Below the pieces are notes generated by a model. It searched no databases and was not told the DNA's origin. It saw nothing but the letters and a program-made list of their open reading frames with translations. Below, one piece after another: positions 18,801 through 28,018 of a DNA stretch of 64,000 nt. The translations under genes were made by a program, and so were the position numbers. Positions within the stretch are counted from its first letter, which is position 1. Each line of letters starts with the position of its first letter. The DNA lies in the NCBI RefSeq assembly GCF_000027005.1, contig NC_012963.1:992001-1056000 (forward strand), given 5' to 3'. Origin of the DNA: Komagataella phaffii GS115 (lineage: Eukaryota; Ascomycota; Pichiomycetes; Pichiales; Pichiaceae).

Positions 18801-18939
18801 TACCAGGAAGCCAATAACTGACCCAATGCATCAATTAACGAAAAGGCATATAAAAAAACTTAACAACATCCCCGGTACCAAGTTCATCAGCTACGATGCC
18901 ACTACTGGTACTTGGGTCTTTCAGGTTGAACATATGTAA
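15850..18939 (+). CDS. NUP116: GLFG nucleoporin with GLEBS motif (NUP116/NUP100/Nup98 family)
   Basis: 1029 residues from the ATG at 15850. A Gle2-binding (GLEBS) motif lies at about 31-74 (YQSISCMPEYRNWSFEEIRL). A long Asn/Thr/Gly-rich FG domain follows (about 82-675) with dozens of GLFG, GIFG and AFG units. A basic linker and acidic Ser-rich region come next, then a C-terminal Nup98-type autopeptidase fold (about 880-1029: TYPAGKLRKLEHFTVGRLGYGSIEF... TGTWVFQVEHM). The protein stops exactly where Nup98 and Nup145 would cleave, and HFS is replaced by HM. It is thus a non-cleaving Nup116/Nup100 type, and the GLEBS motif favours Nup116. It anchors Gle2 and lines the pore with FG mesh for transport. 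Confidence 0.92.
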   Translation: MFNRSSSAGFGSNISSTSGTLSQQQPPTVPFKPFIEKAPNTGTLEYQSISCMPEYRNWSFEEIRLNDYQLNRRFATQNMSSGFSFGANANTQSANTSPFGQNKTGFGTNTSPFGATNTSNTGGGMFGSNMNANSSFGAANNNPTGAFGATNTSPFGSAANNTNTGGGIFGASSNTPFASTNTNTNTNAFGASSGFGGFGANNTNSSSTGAFGATNNASNTGGLFGQNKPAGGGIFGAPASTNTGFGATNTSNAFGTNTGGGGIFGQNKPAGTTGGGLFGSNTTNTSNTGGLFGANSNTTSNTGGIFGQNKPSGGIFGAQPTNTNTGFGASQNTGAFGATNNTGSGGMFGQSTQNNFTSGSGGGIFGASNVSNTGNSAFGASNNTGAFGSTGSTGGIFGQNKPAGGTFGNTGNTMGLGMNNTASNTNAFGAPSSNTPSAFGSNTGNTGGLFGQNNQTTNTATGGLFGQNQNQSNTGFGFGNKPAGTSTTGGLFGGANNATNTNTGGGLFGGGNTNANTNTGGSLFGGSNTNNQPSTGGGLFGASNTSNTGGGLFGAKPATNLGSSTGGGLFGNTNSSNTQGATGGLFGAKPAASTGGGLFGGTNTANNQPTGGGLFGNKPATGTTGGLFGGNTNQQSTGGGLFGNNTTSSNTGTGGSLFSSNNQQSGGGLFGNKPEQQFNAGNTNANANLGTAQTSYGSSSLFTQVATPSLTSGNQQNQPPPLPLAQPVKREKKKLSLVNAYKLTPKALFNASSQSRVSSRSTESASGSVNGSDKGTALVRETDQEILSSSIFAPPNDIKRLVIQRATDSRDSSNTANAPRHVDFTTSENQSLALLPKEDNDEKVPLQANDDIKQSVAETASEKDVTFDSKKTNGTKEDYVETEDSISEEYWTKPSLKELNTYPAGKLRKLEHFTVGRLGYGSIEFLKPVDLTSISSLEKIYTLIVFGNKTCVVYPEESIKPKVGEGFNLPAVITLENCFPLARDTRKPITDPMHQLTKRHIKKLNNIPGTKFISYDATTGTWVFQVEHM
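16096..17867 (+). repeat. FG/GLFG repeat-coding region of the nucleoporin
   Basis: Degenerate tandem units coding GG(L/I)FG separated by Asn/Thr/Ser spacers, with recurrent FGQNKP(A/S)GG blocks. The compositional bias leaves several long open frames on other frames and on the minus strand. These are shadows, not genes. Confidence 0.9.
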
Positions 18940-19033
18940 TTATAAATAGTATTTATATAGATGTTGGATGTTGTTTTTCAACTACACATCCCACCAAATA
19001 GGCAATAAATAATTTCTCCAAACGAACCGCGCT

Positions 19034-19043
19034 CCGTTAACGG
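19034..19043. promoter_or_regulatory. Palindrome CCG-N4-CGG upstream of isocitrate dehydrogenase
   Basis: Perfect palindrome CCGTTAACGG, 97 bp before the ATG. Inverted CCG/CGG triplets four bases apart are typical binding sites for Zn2Cys6 cluster regulators such as Leu3. A second GC-rich block (ACCGGCGGAC) follows at once. Function is inferred. Confidence 0.4.
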
Positions 19044-19139
19044 GCCTTTACCGGCGGACTTCGCGAATGGGACTCTCCTCTCCTTTTTCGAAGAATTGAC
19101 CAAGACGAGAAATGATTCATTTTTCTCCACATACCCTTC

Positions 19140-20453
19140 ATGTTGACCCTACTCTCAGCTAAGAGCTTAGTTGGCTTTAAGCCACTCTCAGGAGTGCGCA
19201 GTTTCTCTCAGGGAATGGCTAATCTTGATAAGATCAAGGTTCGCAACCCTATTGTTGAGCTGGATGGTGATGAAATGACCAGAATTATCTGGAAAATTAT
19301 CAAAGACAAACTGATCAACCCGTACTTGGATGTAGATCTCAAGTACTATGACTTGAGTATCCAATCAAGAGACGCTACTAACGATCAAATCACTATTGAT
19401 GCCGCTAATGCCATCAAGGAACACGGTGTTGGTGTGAAATGTGCAACCATCACCCCTGATGAGGCTAGAGTAAAGGAGTTCGGACTGAAGAAGATGTGGG
19501 TCTCCCCAAATGGTACTATCAGGAACATTTTGAATGGTACTGTGTTTAGAGAGCCAATTGTCATTGGAGACAGGGTCCCACGAATTATTCCTGGATGGAG
19601 TGAACCTATTATCATTGGAAGACATGCTCATGGTGATCAATATAAGGCAACTGACTTAGTTGTCAGCGAGCCAGGTAAGCTTGAGTTAACTTTCACTCCT
19701 GCCAATGGTGGTGAAGTCCAAACTTTGAAGGTTTATGACTATAAGAGCCCTGGTGTCGGTTTGGCCATGTATAACACTGAAGAGTCAATCAGAGGATTTG
19801 CTCATTCATCTTTCAAGATGGCCTTGACTAAGAAGTTGCCATTGTATTTGAGTACCAAGAACACCATTCTTAAGAAGTATGATGGTCGTTTCAAGGACAT
19901 TTTCCAGGAGATATTTGAGTCCACCTACAAGGAACAATTTGAGGGTGCTGGCATTTGGTATGAACACCGTTTGATTGACGATATGGTTGCCCAAATGATT
20001 AAATCCAAAGGTGGATTTGTGTTGGCATTGAAGAATTACGACGGTGATGTCCAATCTGACATTGTTGCACAAGGTTTCGGATCGCTGGGTTTGATGACCT
20101 CTGTTCTGATGACTCCTGACGGAAAAGCCTTTGAAAGTGAAGCTGCCCACGGTACTGTTACTAGACATTACAGACAACACCAACAGGGTAAAGAAACTTC
20201 TACTAACTCAATTGCTTCTATTTTTGCTTGGAGTAGAGGTCTCGCTCAGAGGGGTCGTCTTGACAACACGCCTGAAGTAGTTGACTTTGCCAACCTACTT
20301 GAGAAAGTTGTCATTGACACTGTGCAGCAAGACGGAATCATGACCAAGGATTTGGCCTTAGCTGCCGGTAAGACTGATAGATCTGCTTACGTTACCACCA
20401 CTGAATTTCTGGATGCCGTTGCTTCGAAACTTCAGTCTAAGCTGAACATTTAG
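19140..20453 (+). CDS. IDP1: NADP-dependent isocitrate dehydrogenase, mitochondrial form
   Basis: 437 residues. The ATG at 19140 opens a mitochondrial-type presequence ([20 protein letters not shown]), and a second in-frame ATG at 19215 (Met26, MANLDKIKV) begins the mature-like enzyme. The body is a typical eukaryotic homodimeric [34 protein letters not shown], the phosphate/isocitrate loop [26 protein letters not shown], and [12 protein letters not shown] near the cofactor site. It oxidises isocitrate to 2-oxoglutarate and makes NADPH. The C-terminus (KLNI) is not a peroxisomal signal. Use of both ATGs would give mitochondrial and cytosolic forms, but this is not shown by the sequence. Confidence 0.95.
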   Translation: MLTLLSAKSLVGFKPLSGVRSFSQGMANLDKIKVRNPIVELDGDEMTRIIWKIIKDKLINPYLDVDLKYYDLSIQSRDATNDQITIDAANAIKEHGVGVKCATITPDEARVKEFGLKKMWVSPNGTIRNILNGTVFREPIVIGDRVPRIIPGWSEPIIIGRHAHGDQYKATDLVVSEPGKLELTFTPANGGEVQTLKVYDYKSPGVGLAMYNTEESIRGFAHSSFKMALTKKLPLYLSTKNTILKKYDGRFKDIFQEIFESTYKEQFEGAGIWYEHRLIDDMVAQMIKSKGGFVLALKNYDGDVQSDIVAQGFGSLGLMTSVLMTPDGKAFESEAAHGTVTRHYRQHQQGKETSTNSIASIFAWSRGLAQRGRLDNTPEVVDFANLLEKVVIDTVQQDGIMTKDLALAAGKTDRSAYVTTTEFLDAVASKLQSKLNI

Positions 20454-20541
20454 AATGGACCATCCTATATAATTACTACATCTCTATAATCATAAAGAGT
20501 ACCATGAGAACTGGTTTCTTGAAGGAAGTTTCGTAAAAAGG

Positions 20542-20899
20542 TTACGCTTGAGTAGTTTTGTGTGACGTTTCCGTTTCCTGTGACTCTAGGAACTCCCAGA
20601 GATATTGTAAGGAGTAGTAAGTAGCCATTGTGATACCCAAGACCTTGAAATAGGCCACACTGTATTTTCTGTAAAAGACGGTCTAATTGTTGTTAGTAAG
20701 CAGCGGGTAATCGAATAGTGAAAAAGGTACTAACATGAGGATTGTATTTCTCTTCAGGTTCTGATTCCTTCTTAGAGGGAGCAGGAGTAGGTTGCGAGGG
20801 AAGTGGAGGTGGTTTGGGATGATCTTGGCCCCGAACTTGACTCTGGTGCCTTAGTGAGTTCAATAGAGGTCTAGCCCCTCTGAACCGCTGAGCAAACAT
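20542..20899 (-). CDS. Small two-exon gene, probable mitochondrial membrane protein
   Basis: Join on the minus strand of 20899..20735 and 20682..20542, 101 residues. The 52-nt intron (20683..20734) begins GTTAGT, contains a perfect TACTAAC branch point and ends TTAG, and both exons join in phase 0. Exon 1 encodes an Arg-rich amphipathic N-terminus (MFAQRFRGARPLLNSLRHQS), a Pro-rich linker and a charged patch. Exon 2 encodes one hydrophobic segment (about YFKVLGITMATYYSLQYLW) and a polar tail. This is the pattern of a small mitochondrial inner-membrane protein. I do not recognise the family. It is divergent from PIB2 and convergent with IDP1 (88-bp gap). Confidence 0.75.
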
Positions 20900-21303
20900 C
20901 CGAAACAGCTGATTCTAAATAGAATTGACGGAGTTTGAAGGAAATGAGACTCCAACTTGCAGAAAGTGATCGTCCCTTCGAGGGTTCCCCTTAGCGCTGG
21001 TTCCGTTTACAGATGTCACAATTTCGGTCTTTCCCACAACCCAACCATTCTCGCTGAACATGAAATGGCGAAAAACCAACCAGAATTTCCTCAGCCTGCG
21101 CTCACCCTTCTGGGGGTAAGAATGGCATTGAATCGCGCGGAGAGTCACCCCCCACCCGCCCCCTTTCCCATAGGAATAAAACTGAGGAGGGAAAAAAAAA
21201 GTCTAAAGTCCCATTAAAGCTTTAAATAAAAAAAAACAAGGGCACTAATCCAATTATTAACATAACCACCACACAATTAATTGGTAGTTCAACGACTTCA
21301 ATT
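20900..21303. other. Divergent intergenic region before PIB2
   Basis: 404 bp. It contains C-rich (about 21149-21171) and A-rich (about 21189-21233) tracts near PIB2. The open frames across it show no recognisable protein. It likely carries promoters for both flanking genes. Confidence 0.5.
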
Positions 21304-22611
21304 ATGACGCAACCTACGAGCTCCGTTTCGCAGGTTGACGAAGAAGAGGCACAGAACTCGAGGAACTTGACCACGGAAGCACTCAAGAAATTGGGTTCAA
21401 TGAGTTTATACACCAACAACAGCAACAGCGTCGAAACGAACGGGTCAGAGGATTTGGGACTGCGGCCCATGGACAGTAAGTTCCAAAGGGCAGCAGATGA
21501 AGGGCTTCAATACTTCCACAGCAGTTACAAGAACTCTTCTTCCCCTCATCACAGTCTTACAACAAGCGATAGCTTGCCCGTCAGCAACAGCGTCAAATAC
21601 ATACGGGAGAAAAGGATACAGAAGAAACAGGACTCCGTCCAGTCACTGGACCGGATGATGGACACAACATTGGAAACGCCAGCTCTTGAAGTAGCAGACC
21701 CCCGAGGAAACTCTGTGAGACAATTTCAGTACGAAGTCTCTGCCGGTTCTTTGTCAACGAGAGAAGAGGAACAGCCCGATTCGTCGGAGACTGAATCTTT
21801 TGTAAATCCATCCCCTCCGAGCCAAACTCCCTCCATACGGCCCCTGAAACAAATTAATACCCAAAGAAAACCAATGTATACCCCAGCAGTTCTCAGAACA
21901 ACCACTGAGTTTGCATCTCTTCACGATAACCTGCCGTACCAGAATTCCCCAGAGCTTTCCCGCTACAGGGATATCAATTTGAAACACAAATTAAGACAGA
22001 CCAATAGAATCGGTTTACACCCACAGTTCCATAACTCCGCAACGGAGCAACCATCTAAGAAGTCCTGGACTTCTCTCCCTACCAAGCTAATGAGCAGGAC
22101 TCCTTCTACTAGTTGTGCTTCGCTGGCTACATCTGTCGAAGCCTCTGATCATAATGCTCCCACCAAGAGACACTGGAAGCCTGACAACTCCAGATTTAAT
22201 TGCTTCAGGTGTGGCAGGTTTTTCCACTTTTTGACTAACAGTAGACGGAAACACCATTGTCGTTATTGTGGCGAAATTTTCTGCAGTGACTGTTTGTCTA
22301 ACTTCATCTATCTTGATTGTGACGCTGAGTTTGTACTTATAGGAACTGACACAGACGATAAACTAGCAGACGATCAATCAACCGTGGAACAAGAAAAGTT
22401 CCTTTCAAAAGTTTGCTATGACTGCTTCATGAAATATGAGGTGTTCTTACGTGAGAACATCAGTTCCTTGCGACGTCAGAACAATGACACCATGGATACA
22501 CCTAATACTTGGCATATGAATGATTTGGAGAGAAGACCATCAAGGTACGCCAGTGGATCTGAGACTGTCGTTGGCAGCGTCCCTGCCGATTGGAATTGGA
22601 GCTCCTTTTAA
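21304..22611 (+). CDS. PIB2: PIB2, FYVE-domain TORC1 regulator
   Basis: 435 residues. The first ~285 are Ser/Asn/Gln-rich and look disordered. From about 289 a FYVE zinc finger follows: RHWKPDNSRFNC with C300xxC303, the signature RRKHHCRYCG, C-x2-C pairs and a closing CYDC near 373. There is an acidic insert of about 25 residues before the last pair, as in Pib2. The protein ends in the motif DWNWSSF, the conserved Pib2 tail needed for TORC1 activation. Pib2 binds PI3P on vacuole and endosome membranes and relays glutamine status to TORC1. The end motif makes Pib2 much likelier than other FYVE proteins such as Pep7 or Vps27. Confidence 0.85.
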   Translation: MTQPTSSVSQVDEEEAQNSRNLTTEALKKLGSMSLYTNNSNSVETNGSEDLGLRPMDSKFQRAADEGLQYFHSSYKNSSSPHHSLTTSDSLPVSNSVKYIREKRIQKKQDSVQSLDRMMDTTLETPALEVADPRGNSVRQFQYEVSAGSLSTREEEQPDSSETESFVNPSPPSQTPSIRPLKQINTQRKPMYTPAVLRTTTEFASLHDNLPYQNSPELSRYRDINLKHKLRQTNRIGLHPQFHNSATEQPSKKSWTSLPTKLMSRTPSTSCASLATSVEASDHNAPTKRHWKPDNSRFNCFRCGRFFHFLTNSRRKHHCRYCGEIFCSDCLSNFIYLDCDAEFVLIGTDTDDKLADDQSTVEQEKFLSKVCYDCFMKYEVFLRENISSLRRQNNDTMDTPNTWHMNDLERRPSRYASGSETVVGSVPADWNWSSF

Positions 22612-22949
22612 CCAGCACAAATATTTATAAACAAATACTAATGAACCAAGCATATACACCATACCACATAGGACGAAAAGAAAGAAGAATCCAAGATCAC
22701 TATTTTATATGAAGTTAATAATTCATTCGGACAACTAAACCCAGGCCACTGGAGGTTAATCCTCCAAAGAATCAGTAACTATCACAACAAAATTCCAGAT
22801 ATAATAAGGGGTTATTTTACGGGTGTGTAATCGTAAGGGGCCTTCTCTTTAAGGGCCGTAACGATTCACGGGGTTGGGAATGGGGGTAGGAAACACACAG
22901 TGTGGAAAGCCTAACTAATGTACATAAATCTTTTGAGATATACCAGAAT
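22612..22949. other. Convergent intergenic region PIB2/RPL9
   Basis: 338 bp between two converging genes. It is AT-rich with several G-runs near 22862-22890. It should hold both 3' UTRs. I see no gene. Confidence 0.5.
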
Positions 22950-23525
22950 TTATTCTTCTTGAACGATAGTTCCCTTCTCAGAAACGTAGATACCGTCTAA
23001 AAATTTACGGATATCCTTGTTTCTAACACGGCAAATCTGTTGGACATCAGCACAAGTTTGAGAGACGTTCTCAATGGAGTTACCCTCAAAGATCAGCTCA
23101 TCCTTCAAAGCAGAAGAGTTGGATGCAGTGACACCATCGTAAACCTTGACCTCTCTGACTCTCTTCTCACCCAAGAAGTTTCTGATCTCAACGTACTGGT
23201 GACCATCTCTCTCGAGGAAGTTGACATTAATTGGGAAATGCGCATAAACCAATCTCATCTTGTACTTGTAACCCTTGGTGACACCAGTGATCATGTTAGA
23301 GATTAATGACTTGACAGTTCTCAGAGCAGCAACGTGCTTTCTGTTACCGTGATGCACAATGATCTTGATCTCGTTGTCGCCAGATTTCTCAAAGGCAACG
23401 TTGATGTGCTTCAAGTCTTTGGTCAGCTCACCCCTTGGTCCAGTAACTTTGATGACTCTGGCCTTGATAGACACGGAGACATCTTCTGGGACAGTAAGAA
23501 CTTGCTCGGATAAAACGTACTTCAT
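22950..23525 (-). CDS. RPL9: 60S ribosomal protein L9 (uL6)
   Basis: 191 residues from the ATG at 23525, the normal length for eukaryotic L9. The sequence follows the family end to end: [69 protein letters not shown] and a C-terminal [11 protein letters not shown]. There is no intron in the coding sequence. It belongs to the large subunit near the base of the P stalk. The upstream gap to the SIL1 stop is only 182 bp, so the promoter is compact. Confidence 0.98.
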   Translation of the reverse strand: MKYVLSEQVLTVPEDVSVSIKARVIKVTGPRGELTKDLKHINVAFEKSGDNEIKIIVHHGNRKHVAALRTVKSLISNMITGVTKGYKYKMRLVYAHFPINVNFLERDGHQYVEIRNFLGEKRVREVKVYDGVTASNSSALKDELIFEGNSIENVSQTCADVQQICRVRNKDIRKFLDGIYVSEKGTIVQEE

Positions 23526-23707
23526 TCTATATTAAAGATTAGGGGATATATAGGAAGCAAGAACTAGTCTCCCGAAAATTTTTCATAGACGAAAGCGATG
23601 TCGAATATCTGGGTCCGGTTGGTAATTTACGTTAACTTTCGCATGCATCCTTGAAAAAAATCCTACAACATGGAGAATGTTGTAATGAGATAGGGATCCC
23701 CAATTAT

Positions 23708-24826
23708 CTATAACTCATCGGAGAAACCTTTCCTAGATGCCAATGGGTTCCCAAAAAGTTCAAAACGTAAATGTTTAAGCTCTTTTGAAAAGTGTGGATC
23801 GGTATCTTTCGTAGCTTCAATTTCGTCGATCAGCCAGTTCAAAAAGTCAGTTGATGGTTTACATAGATTTGGATTGGCAGATTCTAAATTGGTTCGTAAG
23901 GCAATCAGCCTAGTGAATAACTCACGATTTATTGCTATATCAAGAGAATGCTTTCCTGATGCAAAAAATGATTGAATCAACTCAATATGCTTTACTAATC
24001 GTTCCTTTGCTGTCAATGAAGAGAGAAGTTCCTCTTCAGGGTGATGAATGAAGTCGTCCAACATTTGGTATCCTCTCAGTTGAACTGAACTTTCCAGTTT
24101 ATCCAAGGATAGTAATAGCTTCTGCGTTCCCGAACAAGCTTCAAACAATACCTTTCCAATTTTGAAAGGAATAACAGCTCCAATAATTGAAAGGATTCGT
24201 TTCTGTTCAACAGAGTCAACATTCTCTCCAGTGGAATTTACTTTACCCACTAGGTTTGACATGAATTGTATGGTTATAGTATTTGGAACAGTTCCCAGTA
24301 GTTTCTCTACCGCATCGGCATTGTTTCTCAAGCATGATCCGACAATTCTCAAGGCCTTTTCCTTCAACTCAGAAGTAAACTTTGTCTTAGTAGGAACTAG
24401 CCCGGCTACTCCAAAAATATACTGATCACTCAAGATTATGTCTGATCCGTACTCGTAGTCATGGGAAAGCTCAATCAGTTCTTCTAACTTCTCATCTAGT
24501 TGTTCCATGGAAAGTCCCTCAATCTTTTCCAAAGATTGATCATCAGCAAACGAACCGGTGGAATCCACTACAGCCACTCCCAATGATGAGGGGTCTATAT
24601 CCTCATTCTCTTCCACCAGTTTTGCCTCTCTCTGGTGTGTATTAAAGTCCATTCTTACGTGTGATCCTGGAGGGATAATCTGGCCTTCCTGAACAGGTTT
24701 CCACTCCTTGTCAGGTTCAAAATTCTTCGGATAGCACTGGTCACCTATGCAGATATTTTCTCCTTCCGAACAAACGATTCTAACCAATTGGGAGGCAATA
24801 GCTAACACAGATAATGTCACTTTCAT
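23708..24826 (-). CDS. SIL1: SIL1, nucleotide-exchange factor for the ER Hsp70 Kar2/BiP
   Basis: 372 residues from the ATG at 24826. A cleavable signal peptide (about 1-20) is followed by the Sil1-specific N-terminal block ENICIGDQCYPKNFEPDKEWKPVQEGQ with its cysteine pair, then the GSHVRMDFNT stretch. The rest is helical armadillo-like repeats that wrap the BiP lobe. The protein ends SDEL, an HDEL-like ER retrieval signal. Sil1 releases ADP from Kar2 during translocation and folding, and the cysteines can also act in redox control of Kar2. The FUN30 stop lies 163 bp upstream on the same strand. Confidence 0.92.
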   Translation of the reverse strand: MKVTLSVLAIASQLVRIVCSEGENICIGDQCYPKNFEPDKEWKPVQEGQIIPPGSHVRMDFNTHQREAKLVEENEDIDPSSLGVAVVDSTGSFADDQSLEKIEGLSMEQLDEKLEELIELSHDYEYGSDIILSDQYIFGVAGLVPTKTKFTSELKEKALRIVGSCLRNNADAVEKLLGTVPNTITIQFMSNLVGKVNSTGENVDSVEQKRILSIIGAVIPFKIGKVLFEACSGTQKLLLSLDKLESSVQLRGYQMLDDFIHHPEEELLSSLTAKERLVKHIELIQSFFASGKHSLDIAINRELFTRLIALRTNLESANPNLCKPSTDFLNWLIDEIEATKDTDPHFSKELKHLRFELFGNPLASRKGFSDEL

Positions 24827-24988
24827 GCTTGAAGGTTTCTAAGGTATTTCGAGAGATGATCTAGTATTGATTATGTAATGGCGCCCGTACCCTCTATCGT
24901 GGTAATGCCAATCTAAGTGTCTAAAACTATAAAATTATTCAAGGAAATTCAGTCTAGGAGATTTGTACACCAGAAGCACTCTTCAGCT

Positions 24989-27900
24989 TTACGCATTCTT
25001 CTCTTCTGGAACGTCTGTGCTACTTTCCCTTTCAAAAAGCATTTGTTCAATGACCTTGGCTGTCTGTTCCTCAAATGCCCTGGTGCTTTTATCGTTGTCA
25101 TCACTGACGGTACTATCCAATTGTAGTTTGTTCAAGGCCAACTGCAGAATGCTCTCATCTATTGTATTCTTGGTAACCATTCGATAAACGTTAACTTCTT
25201 TGGTCTGACCCACCCTGTGTGCTCTATCTTCAGCTTGCTTGTCATCGTGTGGGTTAAACGATTGATCGAAGATAATTACATTATTGGCACATACCAAGTT
25301 AATTCCGAATCCACCAGCTTTGGTAGATAAAAGAAAAACGGGAATTGTTTCATCTTCATAGAATTTGTCGATGATATCTTGTCTGATATCAACAGAAGTT
25401 TGGCCGTCAAGTCTCAAAAACTTGATTTTAAGAACGGAGAGAACCACCTCAATAATGTCCAATACCTGAGTGAATAAGGAAAAGATTAATACCTTTTCCT
25501 CTCTCTCAAAAATAATCTTGTCTAGTAATTCCTTAAGCTTTTGAACTTTTCCGCTCTGCATAAAAGATTTTTCTTCTAACTTGTACTTTGATAATGTACG
25601 AGGATACTTTAAGCACAGTTCATTTAGCTCATAGTCGTTCATTATGGCCATATCTTCGTAAATGTATTCCAGGTTGGCATCAGCGTAGACAGGTTCTTTC
25701 ATGATTTTAACGGACATCTCCTTAATAACTTTGTCAGTGAAATTTCCTCTAAACAGTAATGGGTGTAAAGCTGCTTTCCTCAGCTGCATTATAAGATTGG
25801 ATTGAGACGGCAACGGAGGAAGTTTCTTCAAAGTTTCCTCATCCTTAATTAGCTTCCTTTTTTCTCTTTCTTCTCTCAATCTTTTTACCTTCTCAAGCTC
25901 CTCTTCGTATAGGACCTTCTGCTCATCAAGAAATTCACAAGTCTCAATGAAATGATGCTTCTCGGGCAAATGTGAAAGCACCTGGAACTTTTTTCTTCGA
26001 AGAACAAAAGGTGCCATCATCGTTCTAGCTTTTGATATTGCTTGCTGTGACAACAATGGATTGAAATCAGGATCTTCTATACTGGTAGTCTTGGCCTTCT
26101 GATCAAACAATACTTTCAAGTCATCTTTCTTTTCCTTGAATAGTTTTGGCAGAATAAATGCTAACAAAGAAATTAATTCTTTTAAATTGTTCTGTAATGG
26201 AGTGCCTGTCAATAAAAGCCTGAAATGAGCACCCAGTCTCATAAGTTTGGCATACCTCTCCGATTGACTGTTCTTTAACATGTGACCTTCATCATACACG
26301 ATAACGTTGAACTCTCTACTTCTCAAGAATTGCTGATCAAACTTGTTTCCAGTAGCCAAGTTGTAAGTTGTAACCAAAACATCGTATGAATCACTATCAG
26401 CTAGTTGATATCTTAACTCCCCTCTTTCTTCCTGCGACCCATAGTATGGCTGAACAATTAATTCAGGACAAAATTTACGAAACTCTCGAAGCCAGTTTTC
26501 CAAAGTAGAAGATGGAACGACAACCATATGAGGGCCAGGATATTTCTTCTGCTTTAAATGGGCCAAAAATGCAATCACTTGACAAGTCTTACCGAGCCCC
26601 ATCTCGTCAGCTAAGATACACGACAAGTTATTTTGGTAAAGTAGATTCAGCCAGTTCACTCCAACCTGCTGATAATTTTTCAGGCTGATTTTATCACTCA
26701 ATAACTTGGGCTTTCTTTTGAAATATCCTATCTTGTTATTAATATGAGTAATACTCTTCTTTGGAGAATTCTTAGATAAGTAGTCTTCGTCGTCGTCTTC
26801 CTCTTCTTCCTCTTCAAAATCATCCTCAAAATCTTCTTCGTAATCCACTGCTTTGTGTTTTCTTCTGACTCTTTTTGTATTTTGAGGAAGAGGAGCGGTT
26901 TTAGATCGGTCTGGCAATGTACTAAATTTTTGGCCCAGACCATCTTCGTTCTCACTATCTTCGGGCTCGGTATCAACATCCACCTCAACTACCTCCAATT
27001 CTCCCCTCTCGCCATGAACACCGACACCCCACTTTTTGACCTCATTAGAAATCCTGTTACCATAATAGGAACATTGCTTAATGAGATTTTCTACAGCTTC
27101 ATAGCCACGGAGCTTTTCAGAGGCCTTTTCGACAATTTTTTCGCCAGTTGGTTTCTTTCTACCTTTTACGGGCTTATCTGAAAAGTCATCTTCTTCAATC
27201 AAACTCAAAGACTCGAATGGCCTTTTAGCAATAAGCAAGTCGGCTACACTTGGATGTATATTGGCAACATCCACTATGTCCCGCTTATCAGCTGTATTCA
27301 AAAAGTTTAGTGTCTTTTCCTCAAAATCGGTAGAGGCTGATTCAAACTGAGCTCCATCAACTTCTTCGTCAGAGTCGTCTATTTGTATCGCGTCTTCCTC
27401 CTCCTCTTCCTCTTCTTCTTCAAGTGACAACACGGGTTGTTGCAGTTGAAATTGAGGGGTTGTACCTTCCAAGCTAGACACTCTAACTAATTTTCTTTTC
27501 TTGATCGTTGGATCAACCGAACTTGCCTGTGGTGCGTTTAGTGGTTCCTGACGGCGAGTCAGATAACGCGAAGAAATAGATTCCTTCTTACCAACGTTCA
27601 CCTTACTGGATTGTAAGTTGATACGAGGAGGGTCTCGCTTGGGTATATCTGTAGGAATCAACGCTCCGGTGGAGGGTGATTGCGATGATGGACTTCTGAC
27701 TGGCATGGTTGCGAGTTTATCATTAGTGAGCTTCAACGATGAATTACATGAGATATAAGCTCTGAAGATCTCTTTTGCTGTGAAATGTGGATACTTCTTG
27801 CGAAGCAGATGAATGTTCTTCTTTGTCTCATAGGAGACTTTTGCCTGGTGTTTCGGAATAGGAGATTCATCTCCTGGTTGAAACTGAAACTTTCTTAACG

Positions 27901-28018
27901 AGTCTAATCTTCCTGTTGTAGATTCTTCCTTAGTCATTGGAGATGATTCAGGAACTTGGATAAATGATGGCTTGGGTTTTTCCGGCGTCGCTTCGACTTG
28001 TATCACAGATGGCTTCAT
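24989..28018 (-). CDS. FUN30: FUN30, SNF2-family chromatin remodeller
   Basis: 1009 residues; the ATG at 28018 is three codons inside the open frame. The N-terminus has a CUE-like helix region (HLLRKKYPHFTAKEIFRAYIS), a disordered acidic part with Glu runs, and basic patches. The ATPase core contains motif I DEMGLGKT (471-478), DEGH (576-579) in place of DEAH, LLTGTPLQNN, a second lobe with LIFSLFTQVLDI, LDGQTSVDIRQ and a motif-VI AEDRAHRVGQTKEV. A DEGH box is shared with yeast Fun30 and mammalian SMARCAD1. Fun30 slides and evicts nucleosomes, supports silencing and promotes long-range DNA end resection. Confidence 0.95.
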   Translation of the reverse strand: MKPSVIQVEATPEKPKPSFIQVPESSPMTKEESTTGRLDSLRKFQFQPGDESPIPKHQAKVSYETKKNIHLLRKKYPHFTAKEIFRAYISCNSSLKLTNDKLATMPVRSPSSQSPSTGALIPTDIPKRDPPRINLQSSKVNVGKKESISSRYLTRRQEPLNAPQASSVDPTIKKRKLVRVSSLEGTTPQFQLQQPVLSLEEEEEEEEEDAIQIDDSDEEVDGAQFESASTDFEEKTLNFLNTADKRDIVDVANIHPSVADLLIAKRPFESLSLIEEDDFSDKPVKGRKKPTGEKIVEKASEKLRGYEAVENLIKQCSYYGNRISNEVKKWGVGVHGERGELEVVEVDVDTEPEDSENEDGLGQKFSTLPDRSKTAPLPQNTKRVRRKHKAVDYEEDFEDDFEEEEEEDDDEDYLSKNSPKKSITHINNKIGYFKRKPKLLSDKISLKNYQQVGVNWLNLLYQNNLSCILADEMGLGKTCQVIAFLAHLKQKKYPGPHMVVVPSSTLENWLREFRKFCPELIVQPYYGSQEERGELRYQLADSDSYDVLVTTYNLATGNKFDQQFLRSREFNVIVYDEGHMLKNSQSERYAKLMRLGAHFRLLLTGTPLQNNLKELISLLAFILPKLFKEKKDDLKVLFDQKAKTTSIEDPDFNPLLSQQAISKARTMMAPFVLRRKKFQVLSHLPEKHHFIETCEFLDEQKVLYEEELEKVKRLREEREKRKLIKDEETLKKLPPLPSQSNLIMQLRKAALHPLLFRGNFTDKVIKEMSVKIMKEPVYADANLEYIYEDMAIMNDYELNELCLKYPRTLSKYKLEEKSFMQSGKVQKLKELLDKIIFEREEKVLIFSLFTQVLDIIEVVLSVLKIKFLRLDGQTSVDIRQDIIDKFYEDETIPVFLLSTKAGGFGINLVCANNVIIFDQSFNPHDDKQAEDRAHRVGQTKEVNVYRMVTKNTIDESILQLALNKLQLDSTVSDDNDKSTRAFEEQTAKVIEQMLFERESSTDVPEEKNA

